Shown piece after piece: positions 42,361 to 55,500 of a stretch of 64,000 nucleotides of DNA. This DNA comes from Piezodorus guildinii (taxonomy: Eukaryota > Arthropoda > Insecta > Hemiptera > Pentatomidae). Where the stretch lies: NCBI GenBank assembly GCA_023052935.1, contig CM041292.1, forward strand, positions 144,694,939 to 144,758,938, read 5' to 3'. Made by a program: the position numbers and the translations under genes. The notes under the pieces are model-generated. The model was not told the DNA's origin. It saw only the letters and a program-made list of their open reading frames with translations, and did no database searches. Within the stretch, counting starts at the first letter, position 1. Every line of letters starts with the position of its first letter.

Positions 42361-45300
42361 TTTCTTGTTATTCAGATTAATGCAACGATTGAAAGGTTTT
42401 AATAAAACAGCATAAGGACGTGAATCAAAAATGTAGAAAGAAGACATTACAAGTCTTCAGTTATTCTTGAAAACGGAAATATCAAATGACTAGTGGTATA
42501 ATCAATGCTAATAGAAATTATTGTCAACAAAATAACTAGACATTATTTTTTAAATTTATTTTATGATCTTCATTTATTTCATCATCACTTTTGTTTCAAA
42601 ACTGTCATTATCCGTTTATCACAACAGCTAGTAGCAACGAATTTGACAGTCTTAAAATTGCTGTTTGTTTTTCTTTTTTATTGTTTTACTCATTAAATTT
42701 CATAAAAATTTTACCTGATTTTATTATTGTGCTTTTATTATTAAAAATGTTAAATTTTTCACATTTTTATGTACAGTAATCCTCAGTTTTAAAAAATAAT
42801 GTTTATACTTGATGTAATTGTTTTTTATCCTTTTATTAATAACTAGCAAAATTACTATAACTTCTCGTTTCCGGTTTTCTAAGAAGTGGTAAAAGTAAAA
42901 AAAACGGATTTTTTCTGTCTAGTCTCAGTAAAAATCCTAAAACTCGATCAAACTGTTGTGCTCAACAGTTTGTTTATTTATGAAATATTAAGCAATCAAT
43001 TTCAAACTCCATGTTAATCTTCACATCTCAATTTCATATCGTTAAGACCAGTTTTGAGATATTCATCTATAAATATTTCTAAACTATTATATAACCAATT
43101 TTTGAAAATGCTTAATAAAAAAATGACAAAGGTCACTAAATTTAGATCACTTAAACTCATGATATAGGTGTCTAATCTATATTAGTTTCATATTTTAAGC
43201 TTAGTCTTTTTGACATATTTTCTTTAAATATAGCGAAATCTAAATTTTTGTCATGTTTGTAAATTCATATAAATAAATAAAATGTTTGAAAATTATTATG
43301 TTCCCAAGACCGAAATGGTTTATAATTATGACTCGACTATATAAGAAAATCAAAGCTGGGTTTCTTCTCCTTTATAAAATTTTAACTAGCTAAAAGCATC
43401 GTTTTTTATTAATTTTTTTGAATTTTTAAAATCACCTTCTTCAGTATTTACGTAATGGATTGTGAGGACAAATATATAGAACAATCCTTTTTCATTTTGA
43501 TTTAATATCTTCAAAATTACTAGAGTTAGAGAAGTTTTCCAATACATATTTTTATGGATGAAGCTTACTTAAAATTGCAGTCAAACTAAAAGTGTTTGTT
43601 AGAATTTTTTCTTACCCAAGGTTTTGTATTTAGGAAATAACTGGTTGAAATACCATGGAAAAAAAAATCAATCAGAGCCATGATCTGGACAATATCTAAT
43701 GGATTAACCATATGCATTTTTTCTAAAGATGTTTTTAATTAAAATAATTAAGATTTTTTTACATTATCTTTTTAAAAGATAATTTTATTCCCATGAGGGA
43801 ATTATCCTCAAGTCTATCCACACTTTATAATACATTTTTCTTCCTGATAAATATTAACTTCTCTGTTGATTGGTAATCAGGATTGCACTTTGAATCTGTT
43901 TATTAACTTAATGCCACTCTTACTATCTGTGTTATTTATTTATCTTAAGGTATCTCAATATTTTAAATATTTTCTTTTTAGGAAAGAGTTAAACATTAAA
44001 AAGTTATGGCATAAGTCAACAATTAGGGCATATTTCATAGTAATTCTACTATGAATGTAGTATTCTAATTTTTTTCTTTTTTATATTATAGATTTGTCGT
44101 TATGGCCATTTAAATTTTAACTTATTACATAACACAACGAAATATTATCTACTCCAGGAAATATTATGTTTCAAAGTACATTAACCTCGCTCCCTAGAAC
44201 AATTTTCCAAACGAATTAGGCCATCACGACTTACTTTTTCATATTAGTATAATAAAAAATCTTAAGTCCATTTTATTACCTTAAAAGCAAATACAGAAAA
44301 GATATTTTGTTAGGTTAACTTAAAATCAATATTATGGATAGGTAAACCAGAGTTTTAGTTAATCATTTATTTGTGAGTTTGATTTAATTTTATTCTTTCG
44401 CCTTTCTTTGTTTTATTTTTTTATTTTTCTTGTCCCTTCATTTTGTTCTAATTTTACTTCTCTTTTTTTTCGTTAAAATAGTCTATCACCATATTTTATC
44501 ATGTTTAAAATTAAAAATGTGTGATACAAAATATTAAAAGTTAAAAAACTCTCCTTAAGCGTTCGTTATTTAAGGGTCCTGATGAATACCCGCTAAAGGG
44601 GAGTTTGGGAGGAAAAATGTTTAATAATTTCATTTACTTGTTCCTCATTGTAAAAATAGCTCAAATATAAATCAGAATCTTCTTCATATAAGTTTTTAAT
44701 AAACGTTTTATACATCCCCTATTTAAAAAATCTTTAAAGCTTTACTAGAGAGACAATTTCATGCTTATTTTAGTAAAGACTTTTTAAATATTTTTTTTTT
44801 CATATTCAAGCACTGTTATATTACATTTATATCTTATTATTAGTGATGTAAATAAAAAAAAAAATCAATTTTTTTTTTTTTTTTTTTTTTTGTAAGGAAC
44901 AGAAGAAATGGAGATAATTATAAGAAACGCATGTTTTAAAAAATCACAAAATAATCATATTTTTGTTGTATTTCTATTGCTTTAATTTTTTTAATGAAAT
45001 AAATTAGTAAATTCTTTTGAAATGGTGTAGTTTTATTACTAATATATGTACAATTATTGTGCACTCTTTTCCGTAAAATATATATACTCAGAAAACAGGG
45101 AAAAATATTTTTTTTTAAGTAGAAAATTTTAATTAAATAAAAGAAAAGAATAGATAAATATATAATATAATGTCCCCAACATTAACCTAAGGTTAACATT
45201 CTAAAGTGTATATGATGGACAATATGATATAAATGTAGTATTAATAAGGGATTTATAGATAGGTTTAAAATGTCCACAATATCTAATAATTGATCACTCC

Positions 45301-45502
45301 TTTTAGGGGTAAAGTGGCTTACAACTTGATCTCTTTGGATCAAAAGCTTATTTTAGACGAAGTCTACTTTCGGTATAGAAGGTCGGGCGTTCAATATACT
45401 ACCTACTCCTAGCTAAATCCATCTAATTTATAGAGAATGATGTATTTTTTTATTTTTTATTTCGGTTCTAGTGGGCGATGTGACAAAAACAAATATAAAA
45501 AA
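42361..45502. other. No gene recognised
   Basis: 3.1 kb of AT-rich DNA with a long A/T run at 44855-44892. Open frames (42505-42779, 43866-44054) are F/I/L/K-rich without motifs and are judged random. Confidence 0.45.
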
Positions 45503-46390
45503 TCTTGTGCACGCAACACACGACTTTTACTTACCTTCATTATTTATATCAATTGAGAATTTTTTAAAAAATTTATAAACGAACATAAATTGTTATAATA
45601 AATTAGATTTAAATAGAAACATGTGTGTTTTTTTTTTTTAAATTACTATATTATTACCTAAAATAATGACTTAGTTTTATCGGCTTTTCATCACTCTCTG
45701 TTAAATTTTAAAAGCTTGTGTATGAGATAATATTATTTCTAAAATCTTTAGCTTAAAATGGTATATTAAACATGTATATTACTGTTCTAATGCTAAAAAA
45801 CAAAAAATTGCATTAAAAAAATATTTTTTATGTTCTCTCTTTTAGTTGCTTTTCAAATTCGCTCAACTTGAATATTTAGGTGTTATTTATCAATTCTATC
45901 AAGATGATATGGTTATTTTTTTATAACCTACAAAATTAAAGGTACTTTAGAGGAAGAAAATTAAAATATCGGCATTTTAGCCCTGCCAGACTATTTCAAT
46001 CAGAGTCAAACCTACATGATATTAAAGCCCATTAAATTTTACATCGATATAGGGGGGGGGGAGTTTAAATCGTTTGGACCGGTTTTGAGAAAATCGTAAG
46101 AAGGTGCTAAATTTATAGTGTAAAGTAGATCTTTCGGTCAGGTGATTTTGATGAAAAAGATTCTGTAACATTACGGGCGTATAGTTGTCTTAAATATGAA
46201 ATTTTAGTTACATAGCACTTTTAGTTTTCGCCCTGGAGTTACCACACACACATACAAACAGACCTTTTTGCGGGACTTCGGTCTCAGGGGACACTAAAAC
46301 GTGTATTTCCGTTGAAAACTGGAATTCGAAAATTTTCACGATCGCAATACTTTCCCTTACTATATATTTCATATATAGGTAAGTGAAAGT
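45503..46390 (+). repeat. Repeat A, copy 4 (complete)
   Basis: Left end TCTTGTGCACGCAACACACG + ACTTTTACTTACCT; right end ATATATAGGTAAGTGAAAGT. Interior holds the same ordered landmarks as copy 1 plus GGGGGGGG near 46053. The right terminal 14-mer AGGTAAGTGAAAGT is intact. Confidence 0.78.
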
Positions 46391-47489
46391 AATAATTATT
46401 CCCTTTAATTAATCATTGATTGAAGTATCCGAAAGCATCATAGTACGTTAACTACATCATGAAAAATTAAGCAGATTCATAGAACAAATAGACACTAATA
46501 AAGATAGCATGGGATTGAAGTGAAATTGGGATACGTCAGTTAATTCAAGTCAAAGTGTTTGCCCTGGCTCTATTTGTTTCGGCTTCTTTGTTATGACATA
46601 TCTGTTTCTTAGCAGAATTTTTCCATCTTATAATTGTTATCATGTGTCTGCAAGTGGATATTAAAGTATAATACTTGTAAAACAAAGGGAAAAAAAGGTG
46701 TTTTAAAAGAAGTTGGAAAAGTGTGAAATACGCATACACAATTAGTAAAGTCTAGTCTACAGTTCTAGTCAGACAAAACTTATAAAAAAAAATTATATTG
46801 GAGTTTTTTCAGCTAAACTTCAATATCCCTACAAAATTAGCTAAATAAAAAATGTCAATGGTTTTCGTTATAAATATAGAGGTACTTTTTTTGTCATTTG
46901 TTCATTCTTTGGTGCTATTTACTGATTCATTCATCTTCATGTGTAGATATTAATTGATGTCTAATATCACTTAGCGTTGAATGCCCGTTTCGATACCCTC
47001 TAACGCAGTAGTTCCAAATCGGCTCCAGCATTCAATCAACTTTCTTTATCTTTTTTTCTGAGATCTCCTTGTTGAATCGACATTGTAGTTTAAATTTCCT
47101 GAAGTTTTAATATTATTTTACAAGAGGTAACTCGGCAATAAAGATGTCGCTAAACTCACTTGATAGCATTCTTATCCCCAAATACGGAGAAATAATGGTT
47201 CATAAATAGTTCGATTTAACGATTCTTCAATACCATTCCATTCAATGAAATGGAAACCACTAGTCTAACTTATGCAAGATTCGTTCCGGCATTCCTCTTG
47301 CTCCTCACGTACTTTGGAAAAAAGACAATTAGAGACATTTCAATTCCATTCTCGACTTTCGGAAATCCCATTGTACTTTATTTGTTTTAAAACATATTAG
47401 GCAAATGTACGATTGATTAACTGAATTACTTTATTTTTACAGTATACATCTGTATGTATATACTTCATTCATTCATTACTATCATTTTT
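46391..47489. other. No gene recognised
   Basis: AT-rich DNA. The frame at 46545-46739 (minus) has no motif. Confidence 0.4.
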
Positions 47490-47830
47490 GACTCATAGAC
47501 AGCGTTAGACTTTAATATCTCACGATGACAAAATTTTGGCTTCTTTGCCTTCTTCCGTCTCTCTTCCCAAAACCTCTTCATCCTTCGGCTGTGCTCCCCC
47601 TTCCTTTCTTCCGCCCACAATGCTCCTGTCTTCCTCTTCTCATTTACCACAAATTTTGTGTTCCCAATTTTGTTCTCGTATTCCTTTCTGTCTCCTATCA
47701 TTTGCTTGTTGTTCCGCAACTACCTCAATTTCTCGATACCAATTTGTTTTTCGGCTTGAACTATTTACCACATCCAAGATTCTCTTTGTAAGTCTGGTGC
47801 TGTTCATTGTATGTGGACTTAGAAAGTCAG
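47490..47830 (-). pseudogene. Possible LINE (RTE/CR1-type) C-terminal relic
   Basis: The minus strand reads, over two frames, MNSTRLTKRILDVVNSSSRK, TNWYREIEVVAEQQ and, after a stop and shift near 47640, ALWAEERKGEHSRRMKRFWEE then RRKKAKKPK. An LTKRIxD...TNWxxEI block and a basic WxEER...SxRMKxxWEERKK tail are familiar from the C-termini of some endonuclease-RT proteins. The plus-strand frames here (47525-47844) are its low-complexity shadows. Family assignment is tentative. Confidence 0.4.
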
Positions 47831-48319
47831 ACTGCGTTTTATGATCATGTCTGTGTGACAGTCTGGTGGTATAGTTCTTTGGTAGGTCATTTCATTCAGA
47901 TGCCATATTTATTTTATGTATTGGCCCAAATATTTTACTGAGAATTTTACGTTCTATTTCTATGATGCCTGACGCTCCAATTATGGTCGTTTCTGACGTA
48001 TACAGTGCTTATATGTACACATTTATTTTATTTATTCATAAATATGTGTGTGTGTGTGACAGATATGATTCGACAGACAGAAAGTATGGTGTGCCCGTAA
48101 GACACCACATGTGATCCAACTAAAATCAATAGGAAGTAGCTTTAAACTCAAGTTTCAAGAGCACAATTAGGAGCCAATATAAAATAAAAACTAGACTTAG
48201 ACAAGATAATGCTTTCCCATCCTGTTCAACGAAAATATTTCCAATAAGATTAAGGCTAAAGATATTTCTGGATAGTAACTGAACCAGGTACCTGGAACCA
48301 ACCAGGAACAGGTTGGTGA

Positions 48320-48620
48320 GAGAGATGGAATCAAGGTCCTTGACATTACAGACGATATGGCATCACTGTCGGACAGTGATTAAGAGGCAATATATTAGGC
48401 CAATGAACTGAAAGAGATAGCAGAAAGAACCGGACTGAAGATATCGTTTGAGAAGATCGAGATGATGACTAACTACAAAGAAGTAAAGGATATAATTAAA
48501 ACCAAGTATGGATTGATATCTCCATACCTGGTTTCGATCGTGCAGGGAAACAGTTCAAAGATCTGGTGATACTCATAGGTCATAAGAAGAGAGATAAACC
48601 GCAAAAAGTCGAGAAGTAAA
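48320..48620 (+). pseudogene. LINE reverse-transcriptase relic (xxDDMASL region)
   Basis: Reads DITDDMASLSDSD, stop, EAIY, stop, ANELKEIAERTGLKISFEKI and EMMTNYKEVKDIIKTKYG, then GKQFKDLVILIGHKKR in another frame. This fits the (Y/F)ADDMALL...A...GLxISxxKTExM...xxFKYLG block of RTE/CR1-type RTs, with the Y-A of the catalytic box changed and several stops and shifts. Possibly the same lineage as the relic at 47490, but on the opposite strand. Confidence 0.65.
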
Positions 48621-48913
48621 CTTAACAGAATGGATTTCAAGAAACAAGCAAATATAACAAAAATAACCCATAAAGAAATACCAAAATAAGAAAAATTGTG
48701 ACAGGATTGAATCCTTTGGTGCTGTAGGGAGCTGTGTTAAAAATACACTGAGATAGCTAAGGAAAACGGATGAAGAGTAACAGTTAAAAAAGAGTCAGGG
48801 GTTGTACGAAGGCATTAAAGGCCTTAAGGTATCAATAAAGAATTTCGGACATGAACGGAATAAGAAAGAATAGATTCAGCAAGGGGATATTTAACATAGT
48901 AATCATATTACAC

Positions 48914-49058
48914 AATAGGGGTACTCAATACGTTTGCTATAGCATGCTATTTGTGCTAAACCCATCAATTTTATACAGAAAATAACTGTAGAAACTCGAC
49001 GGGTTTAGCAAAATAACACAAATAGCATGCTATAGCAAACGTACTGAGTACCTCTATT
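48914..49058. mobile_element. Palindromic MITE (~145 bp)
   Basis: Two ~50-bp arms in inverse orientation: AATAGGGGTACTCAATACGT ... TATAGCATGCTATTTGTG, CTAAACCC, and its near-perfect reverse complement GGGTTTAGC ... CACAAATAGCATGCTATAGC ... GTACTGAGTACCTCTATT. The right arm carries an extra ATTTT-like insertion. A small centre of ~35 nt has no coding capacity. Superfamily unknown; target duplications not resolved. Confidence 0.8.
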
Positions 49059-50399
49059 ATCCCAAACGAGTCAGATAAGGGGACTACTAAAATGAAAATA
49101 AATTAATATAAAATTAAATGAGGAACAATCTAATAAAAAAAAAAATTAACAGAGGCAAGAAAGAAAAGACAGAAGATGAAGAGGGCGTTGGAAAAAAGAA
49201 AAGCCCAGAAATGATTTATGAAATCGTGGTCCTCAGCAAGACTACCTATATTTCAATAAATACATTTAATTAAATATGGTCTCAGCCTCAACCTGGTTTT
49301 AAAATTATATTATCAAAGTAGTTTTGGACAAAATATCTTTTCGGTAATGTGCAACAAAAGGACTTGTCGATTAGACATCTTTCTATTATGATATAAATAG
49401 CACATACTCTGCCGTTGCTTCTAATGCACCACCGTTGCAGAAATAGTACGCATTAACTGAAGCAGAAAACTGTATCAGCGTATTCAACATTATAATATGT
49501 ACACGTACACGTATATTGTTTCTGATGCTATTCACTTAAAAACTGAAACAGGACACACAGAATAAAGCAATAATGTTAAGGATAACATCATGTGTGTGCA
49601 TATCTCAATGTCACAACTAACTGAAAAATGCCAAAGCAATCACAAATGAAAGCGTTAAACAAGAGACCAACTGTCAAGAGGATATTGAATTTTGTCATGT
49701 TCTCCAAAGCGAATCACGAACAAGCTAATCGCTAAAGGACCTTTTTGGTTCCTCTGCACGCTTTTAAAGTTCGGCGAATTTGAATTTAAGACATCCTGTG
49801 CATAATATTTCTATATATTGTCAGTAATGTGGATAAAGATGGTTAGATCATTTTAAAAATACTTGACTAAAAGAAATAGACTAATAATTGCTACTCATAT
49901 GTTTGAAATTGAATATCATGCATAATAACAGGAATAATGAAACCCGCATATCCTCTAACAGGGTTGATATTTAAAAGAAAACTCATAACTATGGAATCCG
50001 TTTAATAATTAATATTAAAAGCTAATATATTTTTATTATTTATTTTTCATATCAATTTAATTGTTTTAAATTCAATTTCTGAGAATAAACGAAAATATTT
50101 AGGAAAAAATAAATGAAGGGAAAAAGTAAATCCCATTTGAATATAAGCCCGATTCGAAGGGCAAATACAATAAGCATATCAATTAGGTTTTGTGCCTTTG
50201 AAATATCGAATTTCACTGCGAAATTTCATATCAGGTATTCGTTACGGTATCGCTATAGGTAGCAGATAATTTCTGCTCCCACCCTCCCTCGACTTTCAGT
50301 TATGAAACTCGCTTTTCAAATTATTATATTTCCATATATAACTTTTCTGTTACAAATACAATTATATATTTAATGAGAACTCTATTTATAGTTTAAATT
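49059..50399. other. No gene recognised
   Basis: A-rich then mixed sequence without identifiable frames. Confidence 0.4.
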
Positions 50400-50470
50400 A
50401 TCCCCTCCTCTCCTCAATATTTGAGGGTTTACGTTTCAAGATTCGTTAAATCCGAATAACGAATAGAAAA
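50400..50470. repeat. Dispersed repeat B, copy 3
   Basis: CAATATTTGAGGGTTTACGTTTCAAGATTCGTTAAATCCGAATAACGAATAG-like order agrees with copy 1 at 2925-2975. Confidence 0.45.
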
Positions 50471-50503
50471 AAACCCTAAAAAACTCGATAATAGTGTGAA
50501 AAA

Positions 50504-51433
50504 ATATGGTGCGCGCAACACACGACTTTCTCTTACCTCCGTTGTTAAAATAAATTTGAATAGTATTTAGGAATTTTTAAATACACTTGGAGATAAGAAT
50601 AAAGTGTTAAAGAATTAATTACATTGAATTTTAATTGAAACATGTGTTTTATTAAATAATCTGTAATTTTATTATCTACGACAATCAGTTAGTTTTATCG
50701 GCTTTTCAACACTCTCCATTAACTTTTACTATTTTGTGTATAAGATAATATATTTTCTAAAATATTTTGCTTTCCAACGGTATATTATCCGTCTATATCA
50801 CTGCTTTTTTGTTGAAAAAACACAAATATTATAGGTATTTTTTGGTCTTATCCCATTTTATTAGATATCTTATTCGTTCAAATTATATATTTGTTCGTTT
50901 TTTATCAGTGCTAAACAAATTATATAGTTATTTTTACAGTTTCTACAAAATTAAACGTAGTTTAGAGAAAGAAAATTTAAAATATCGGCATTTAAGCCCT
51001 TTCAGACTATTTCATTCAGAATGAAACCTACATGATATTAAAGCCAATTAAATTTTACATCGAAAAAGGGAGTTAAATCAAAATCGTTATAGCGAGTTAT
51101 GAGCAAATCGTTAAAATGTGCTAAATGCCTGGTATAAAGTGGACCTTCTGGTTAGCTGATTTTGATGAAAATTTTGTTGTAACATCTCGGGCGTTGTTGA
51201 CACCTGCATATGAAATTTATATATAAAACAAATATGAAATTTCAGTAATGTACGACTTTTCATTTTCGCGCTAGACTTACCACACACGGACACACACAGA
51301 CGTTTTTAGGACTTAGTCATTTGGACTCCGAGGACCCTAAAACGTGTATTTCCGTTAATAACTGGAATTCAAAAATTTTCAAGATCGCAATACTTTCCCT
51401 TACTGTATATTTCATATATAGGTAAATGAAAGT
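50504..51433 (+). repeat. Repeat A, copy 5 (complete)
   Basis: Left end ATGGTGCGCGCAACACACG + ACTTTCTCTTACCTCC; right end ATATATAGGTAAATGAAAGT. The interior matches copies 1 and 4, including CAATCAGTTAGTTTTATCGG, TTTCCAACGGTATATTAT, TCTCGGGCG and AAAACGTGTATTTCCG. The 85-codon frame inside (50767-51024) lacks motifs and is not conserved. Confidence 0.78.
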
Positions 51434-52196
51434 AAAAAAGCTAAATATACATGACTCACAAATATCACGTATATAATAGTTACACGCATTAGATACGTAA
51501 GAGATGAAAGTATCGAGCCGACAGAAATAGAACCCAGTCACCGACCCGTGACCTAAAGCCCTTGGAGTCATGAATCTGGGTCACGATGAATGCTTCGCTA
51601 CTTCCGTGTATTAGTTTCCTTTAATTTTAACTAAGAATAATTTTATTAAATTTGCTACATATTCCAATAAAGAACATCAGTTTTCGATGTTATCCTCTTT
51701 TCGCTAAAAATAAAAGTGATGAAATAAACCCTATAACGCATAAATTAAATAACACACATCAGTAATAACTTAACAGAGATTTTATTCTTGAAGAAACTAC
51801 AAATGTTAAGTCTAACTTAAGGCTTACTAACATAGAATGAATAATTCTGACAATCTTACTGTTGCTAACTTACTCAGTATCTCCAAGTCTCTGCTAGAAG
51901 TCATAGGGGTTTTAAGGATTAAAATTAATTGGGGGCAGATTTTTGCCTCTTGCTGCTACCCAGCAGCATATATTATCTTTAGAGAAATGTTTAAACTTTA
52001 TATGGGCACTTAACCTCTTTTACAAGCTTACAGAAAGGTAGAAATTGATTAAACCCATACATTTTCAAGCAAAATGATTACATATAAAACTCTGGAATAC
52101 AGCAAAAGAAAAAATATATCATAGGCTAAATGGTAATTTTGTTCCATGGTAACGCTGTAGTTCCATAAAAATATACTTTTTGACATCTGGTAAAAA
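51434..52196. other. No gene recognised
   Basis: Spacer between two Repeat A copies. 51530-51600 (ACCCAGTCACCGACCCGTGA) is slightly GC-richer, reminiscent of a SINE B-box region in minus orientation, but no body is seen. Confidence 0.35.
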
Positions 52197-52774
52197 TCAG
52201 GTGCGTACAACACACGACTATCACTTACCTCCGTTTTTAAAATCAATTTAAGAATTTTCAAATACAGGAGATGAAAAAATTCTAAAGAATTAACTAAGTT
52301 GAGTTTCGATAGAAATATGCCTTTTATTAAATAATCTATTATATTATTATCAACATGAATCATTTAGCTTTATCAGCTTTTTATCACTCTCTATCACCTT
52401 TTGTTTATAAAATAATATATTTGTTTTTTAATCTTTAACTTTTCAACTGTATATTATACATCTATATAACTAACTGTTCGTATGTTCAAAAATACAAACA
52501 TTGCATAGAAACAATATTTTTGCTCATTCTCCTTTAGTTGGATATCGAATTAGTTCAAATTATATATTTACCCGTTATCTATCAATTCAACAAGGTGATA
52601 TGCTTTTTTTTATTAATCTACAAACCTAAAACTACTTTAGTGGGAGAAAATTTTAAATATCTTCATTTAAGTCCTGTGGGACTATTTCATTCAGAATGAA
52701 AACTGTATGTAAAACCTTTTCATGATCGCATTACTTTCCCTGTCTCTATATGTTTTATATATAGGTAAGTGAAA
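52197..52774 (+). repeat. Repeat A, copy 6 (internally deleted)
   Basis: Left end TCAGGTGCGTACAACACACG + ACTATCACTTACCTCC; right end ATATATAGGTAAGTGAAAAT. Jumps from the TTTCATTCAGAATGAAAAC tract straight to TTTTCATGATCGCATTACTT, so ~300 nt present in copies 4 and 5 are missing. Confidence 0.75.
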
Positions 52775-54729
52775 ATATAAATGTATTACAATTACTGTTT
52801 TATCAATACTTTTATAAGGTTGACGTTAGTTCTATCACTTTCTGATTTCTTGATATACTTTCCCAAGTAACCTTTGGAGATGTTTAGAGTGTTATTGGAA
52901 TACTCTTCCGCAATAGTATTTTTTTTTCTACATTATTGCTGAAGACCATAGTCAATGGTGAAAACCGCTAAAAAAAAGAAAAGCTGAATTCATATTATAT
53001 TTTAGTTTTAAATATAATTCTTGGTGTGAAAATTAGAAAAAAAAAATTCGGAAGGTAGTCTACTAAAAGAATTTTAGATTTGGAAAATCGTAGCAATAAT
53101 AAGACGAGGAAGACATGAGATTACCAAGTGAAGGAGTCCATGATGGGTTATGGTCTACGGGAAGAATGGACCTTAGATAAGACATTATGGAAAGACGCCA
53201 TCCAAACAGTTTAGGTTAAGGAAACCCACTTTAGTGGAAACTCCTAAATAAAAAAATCTTGGTTTAACACAAGAGTCTCAATATATCACTTTATACATAA
53301 ATTTGCTAGTGTAGGTTTTCGACTCCATATAACAGTGATCAGGATTAATTTTAAATAATAGATTTTATTTAGGTTATGATATATTATGTAAATAATGCTA
53401 TCTATGTTTTTTACCGACTGCTTTTCTAAGGCAGCATACTCTCAAAAACTATATTAATTAATATATTTAAGTTATTTATGTACTTTTTAGAACAATTGGA
53501 ATTATTTTCCAAAGGTATCGTGTAACCTCATCACCTCACACTCCTTCTTTCAAAAATATCCTTTTTTGGAAATTACCGATCTGCTATCAGGCAAAGGAAG
53601 GCGGGGCTGGTGTGGGAGAACCCCCGGGGTCTAGGAAGTAACCCGAGGTATCGCTGGGGGATCCCATGGATTTAGGTAAAAGCCTTTTGATCTTTTGCCG
53701 ACAAATGCTATGAATCTACACCCATCAATATCCTCAATACATAACAATAGATAGTTTAAAGAAGCAACTCGTGAATTTATACCAACTATTAATTATTAGC
53801 ATATAATGTAGTTTCCTAGTAGCGATCTTTAAACGGGTCAGTAGCCTAACTTAGAGAAGTTCTACTGCATTAATTTTTCAACAGCTAATTGAAATTTCTT
53901 TTATTAAAACCCTTTTTCATCCCATTAATTAATTACTGTCCTTTCATCCGATCCGAATTCAAAGAGTTCCCCTGTGATGGAAAACAAGTAATCGGCCTTA
54001 GTGTGTTAATTGAAGCGGTTTTTGCCGTGTTGACTACAGGAGATAAGAAGGTATAGGGATCAGTTATTGGCTCATTAAGATAAATGGGAGGAGATCACCG
54101 GGCTAACTTTAGATATATCCCCTAAAGCCTCTTATTCCTCCTCAGATATTACCCAAAATGAACGTTAAACCTTGGCTCACAATATCCGCTTAGGAAAATC
54201 AATATTACTATATCCCATATGGATAATTTACTAAATTATCATCGACATATGAACATTTATTTATTTTGAGAAACATTAGTTAAAAATAATGTAAATCGCT
54301 GTGTACCTTTATACATAAATATTTCACAAATTAATTCTAATTACATTAATGATAATTTGGAATAATGTTAACCCCTAGAATTAAGTTCCACAGCGAATAT
54401 AAAGAAACAAAAGAGCAACTCAATAAAACTTCAAATTTACATATCCATACTTGAAAGTTAATTTTAAAGCATCAAGTGTACAGACATATTTTTTTATATC
54501 TTGCTTTTATTTATAAATTAGATACCTTTGGGGAGATATAATGTTTATTTGAACTAATTTGTTTTAAATCCTTCAACAAGAATATGTAATGTGATGTTAT
54601 ATGATTTCTGTTTACAAACTTCTCCATTATATTGAAGACTACACCGTTCTCTAGTGTTTAGACATCCATATTCCTTATTATTAAACTAAATATATAGGTT
54701 CCAATTCCCGCCTCTGATTCTGTATTACA
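52775..54729. other. No gene recognised
   Basis: AT-rich DNA. A GC-rich patch at 53590-53690 (GGCGGGGCTGGTGTGGGAG, CCCCCGGGGTCTAGGAAG) stands out but has no open frame, splice signals or known motif. Confidence 0.4.
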
Positions 54730-55500
54730 TTTCCAAATCTAAACTTAACCAATCTCCCAATCACCTTCACTTCCTCTGTTAAAAACCTGGGTTTTACTAT
54801 TGACTATTGACCAAACCCTTTCCTGTAAACCCCATATTGCCCAAATCACCCGAAGAACTTTGTAGTAGAAGTAGTATAGTAGTGTAGTAGTAGTCCGAAG
54901 AAGTATTGTATTCTCAAATTTTTTCATCATTCCCACCATCTGTTTCCATTATTCACCCGTAAGCTCATTGTATCCTCAGTTATTTCCCTCCGCTTTAACT
55001 ATTGCTGCGTGAAATATAGTGGTTTCTCGGCTGTGCTCGAGTAAAGGCTTAAGTTAATTATAAACTTATTTTTAAGCATTGTCCTCGGTACACCGTCCAG
55101 GTCTCATGTGACCCATTTATACGGCGAGTTAAAGTGTCTCCTTCCCCCAATCCACAGACAATATTTAATAGGATCATATCGATGAAACAAGGTGGCGCTA
55201 TCCTGACTTTTACACTCCGACCCATAGAACAAAAACATTCGATCATTCCTTTCTTGTCCGCTCTGCTACTCTCTGGAATACCCTACCGACTCCTATCCGT
55301 CATGCTTTTTCTCTACCATCAAGTCCAAACTGATCCAGTACTTATTGTCTTCCCAAACAGCCTCTCAACAAGGCTGATATTTCAAATCAAATAGCAATTT
55401 ATTTTTCATATTTAACTTAGTTATTAAATTAATTTTTAGTTTTATTTTGTAGGACTCATTTGTCTATATCAGAAGTTATTTATTTATTTTACTCTTTTAT
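54730..55500 (+). pseudogene. LINE-C relic: RT C-terminal region and 3' UTR
   Basis: Scattered over frames: ITFTSSVKNLGFTID, LSCKPHIAQITRR (the NLGxxxDxxLxxxxHI block that follows the RT palm), then HSFLVRSATLWNTLPTPIRH (about 55240-55305), matching the LWNSIPPTIR block of 38557-39078. Interrupted by a GTAGTAGTAGTAG microsatellite-like expansion near 54862-54895 and several stops. Confidence 0.6.

Noticed and set aside
47525..47844. Plus-strand frames of 88 and 102 codons
   Set aside because: Pro/Ser/Leu-rich shadows; the opposite strand has the more convincing LINE C-terminal pattern.
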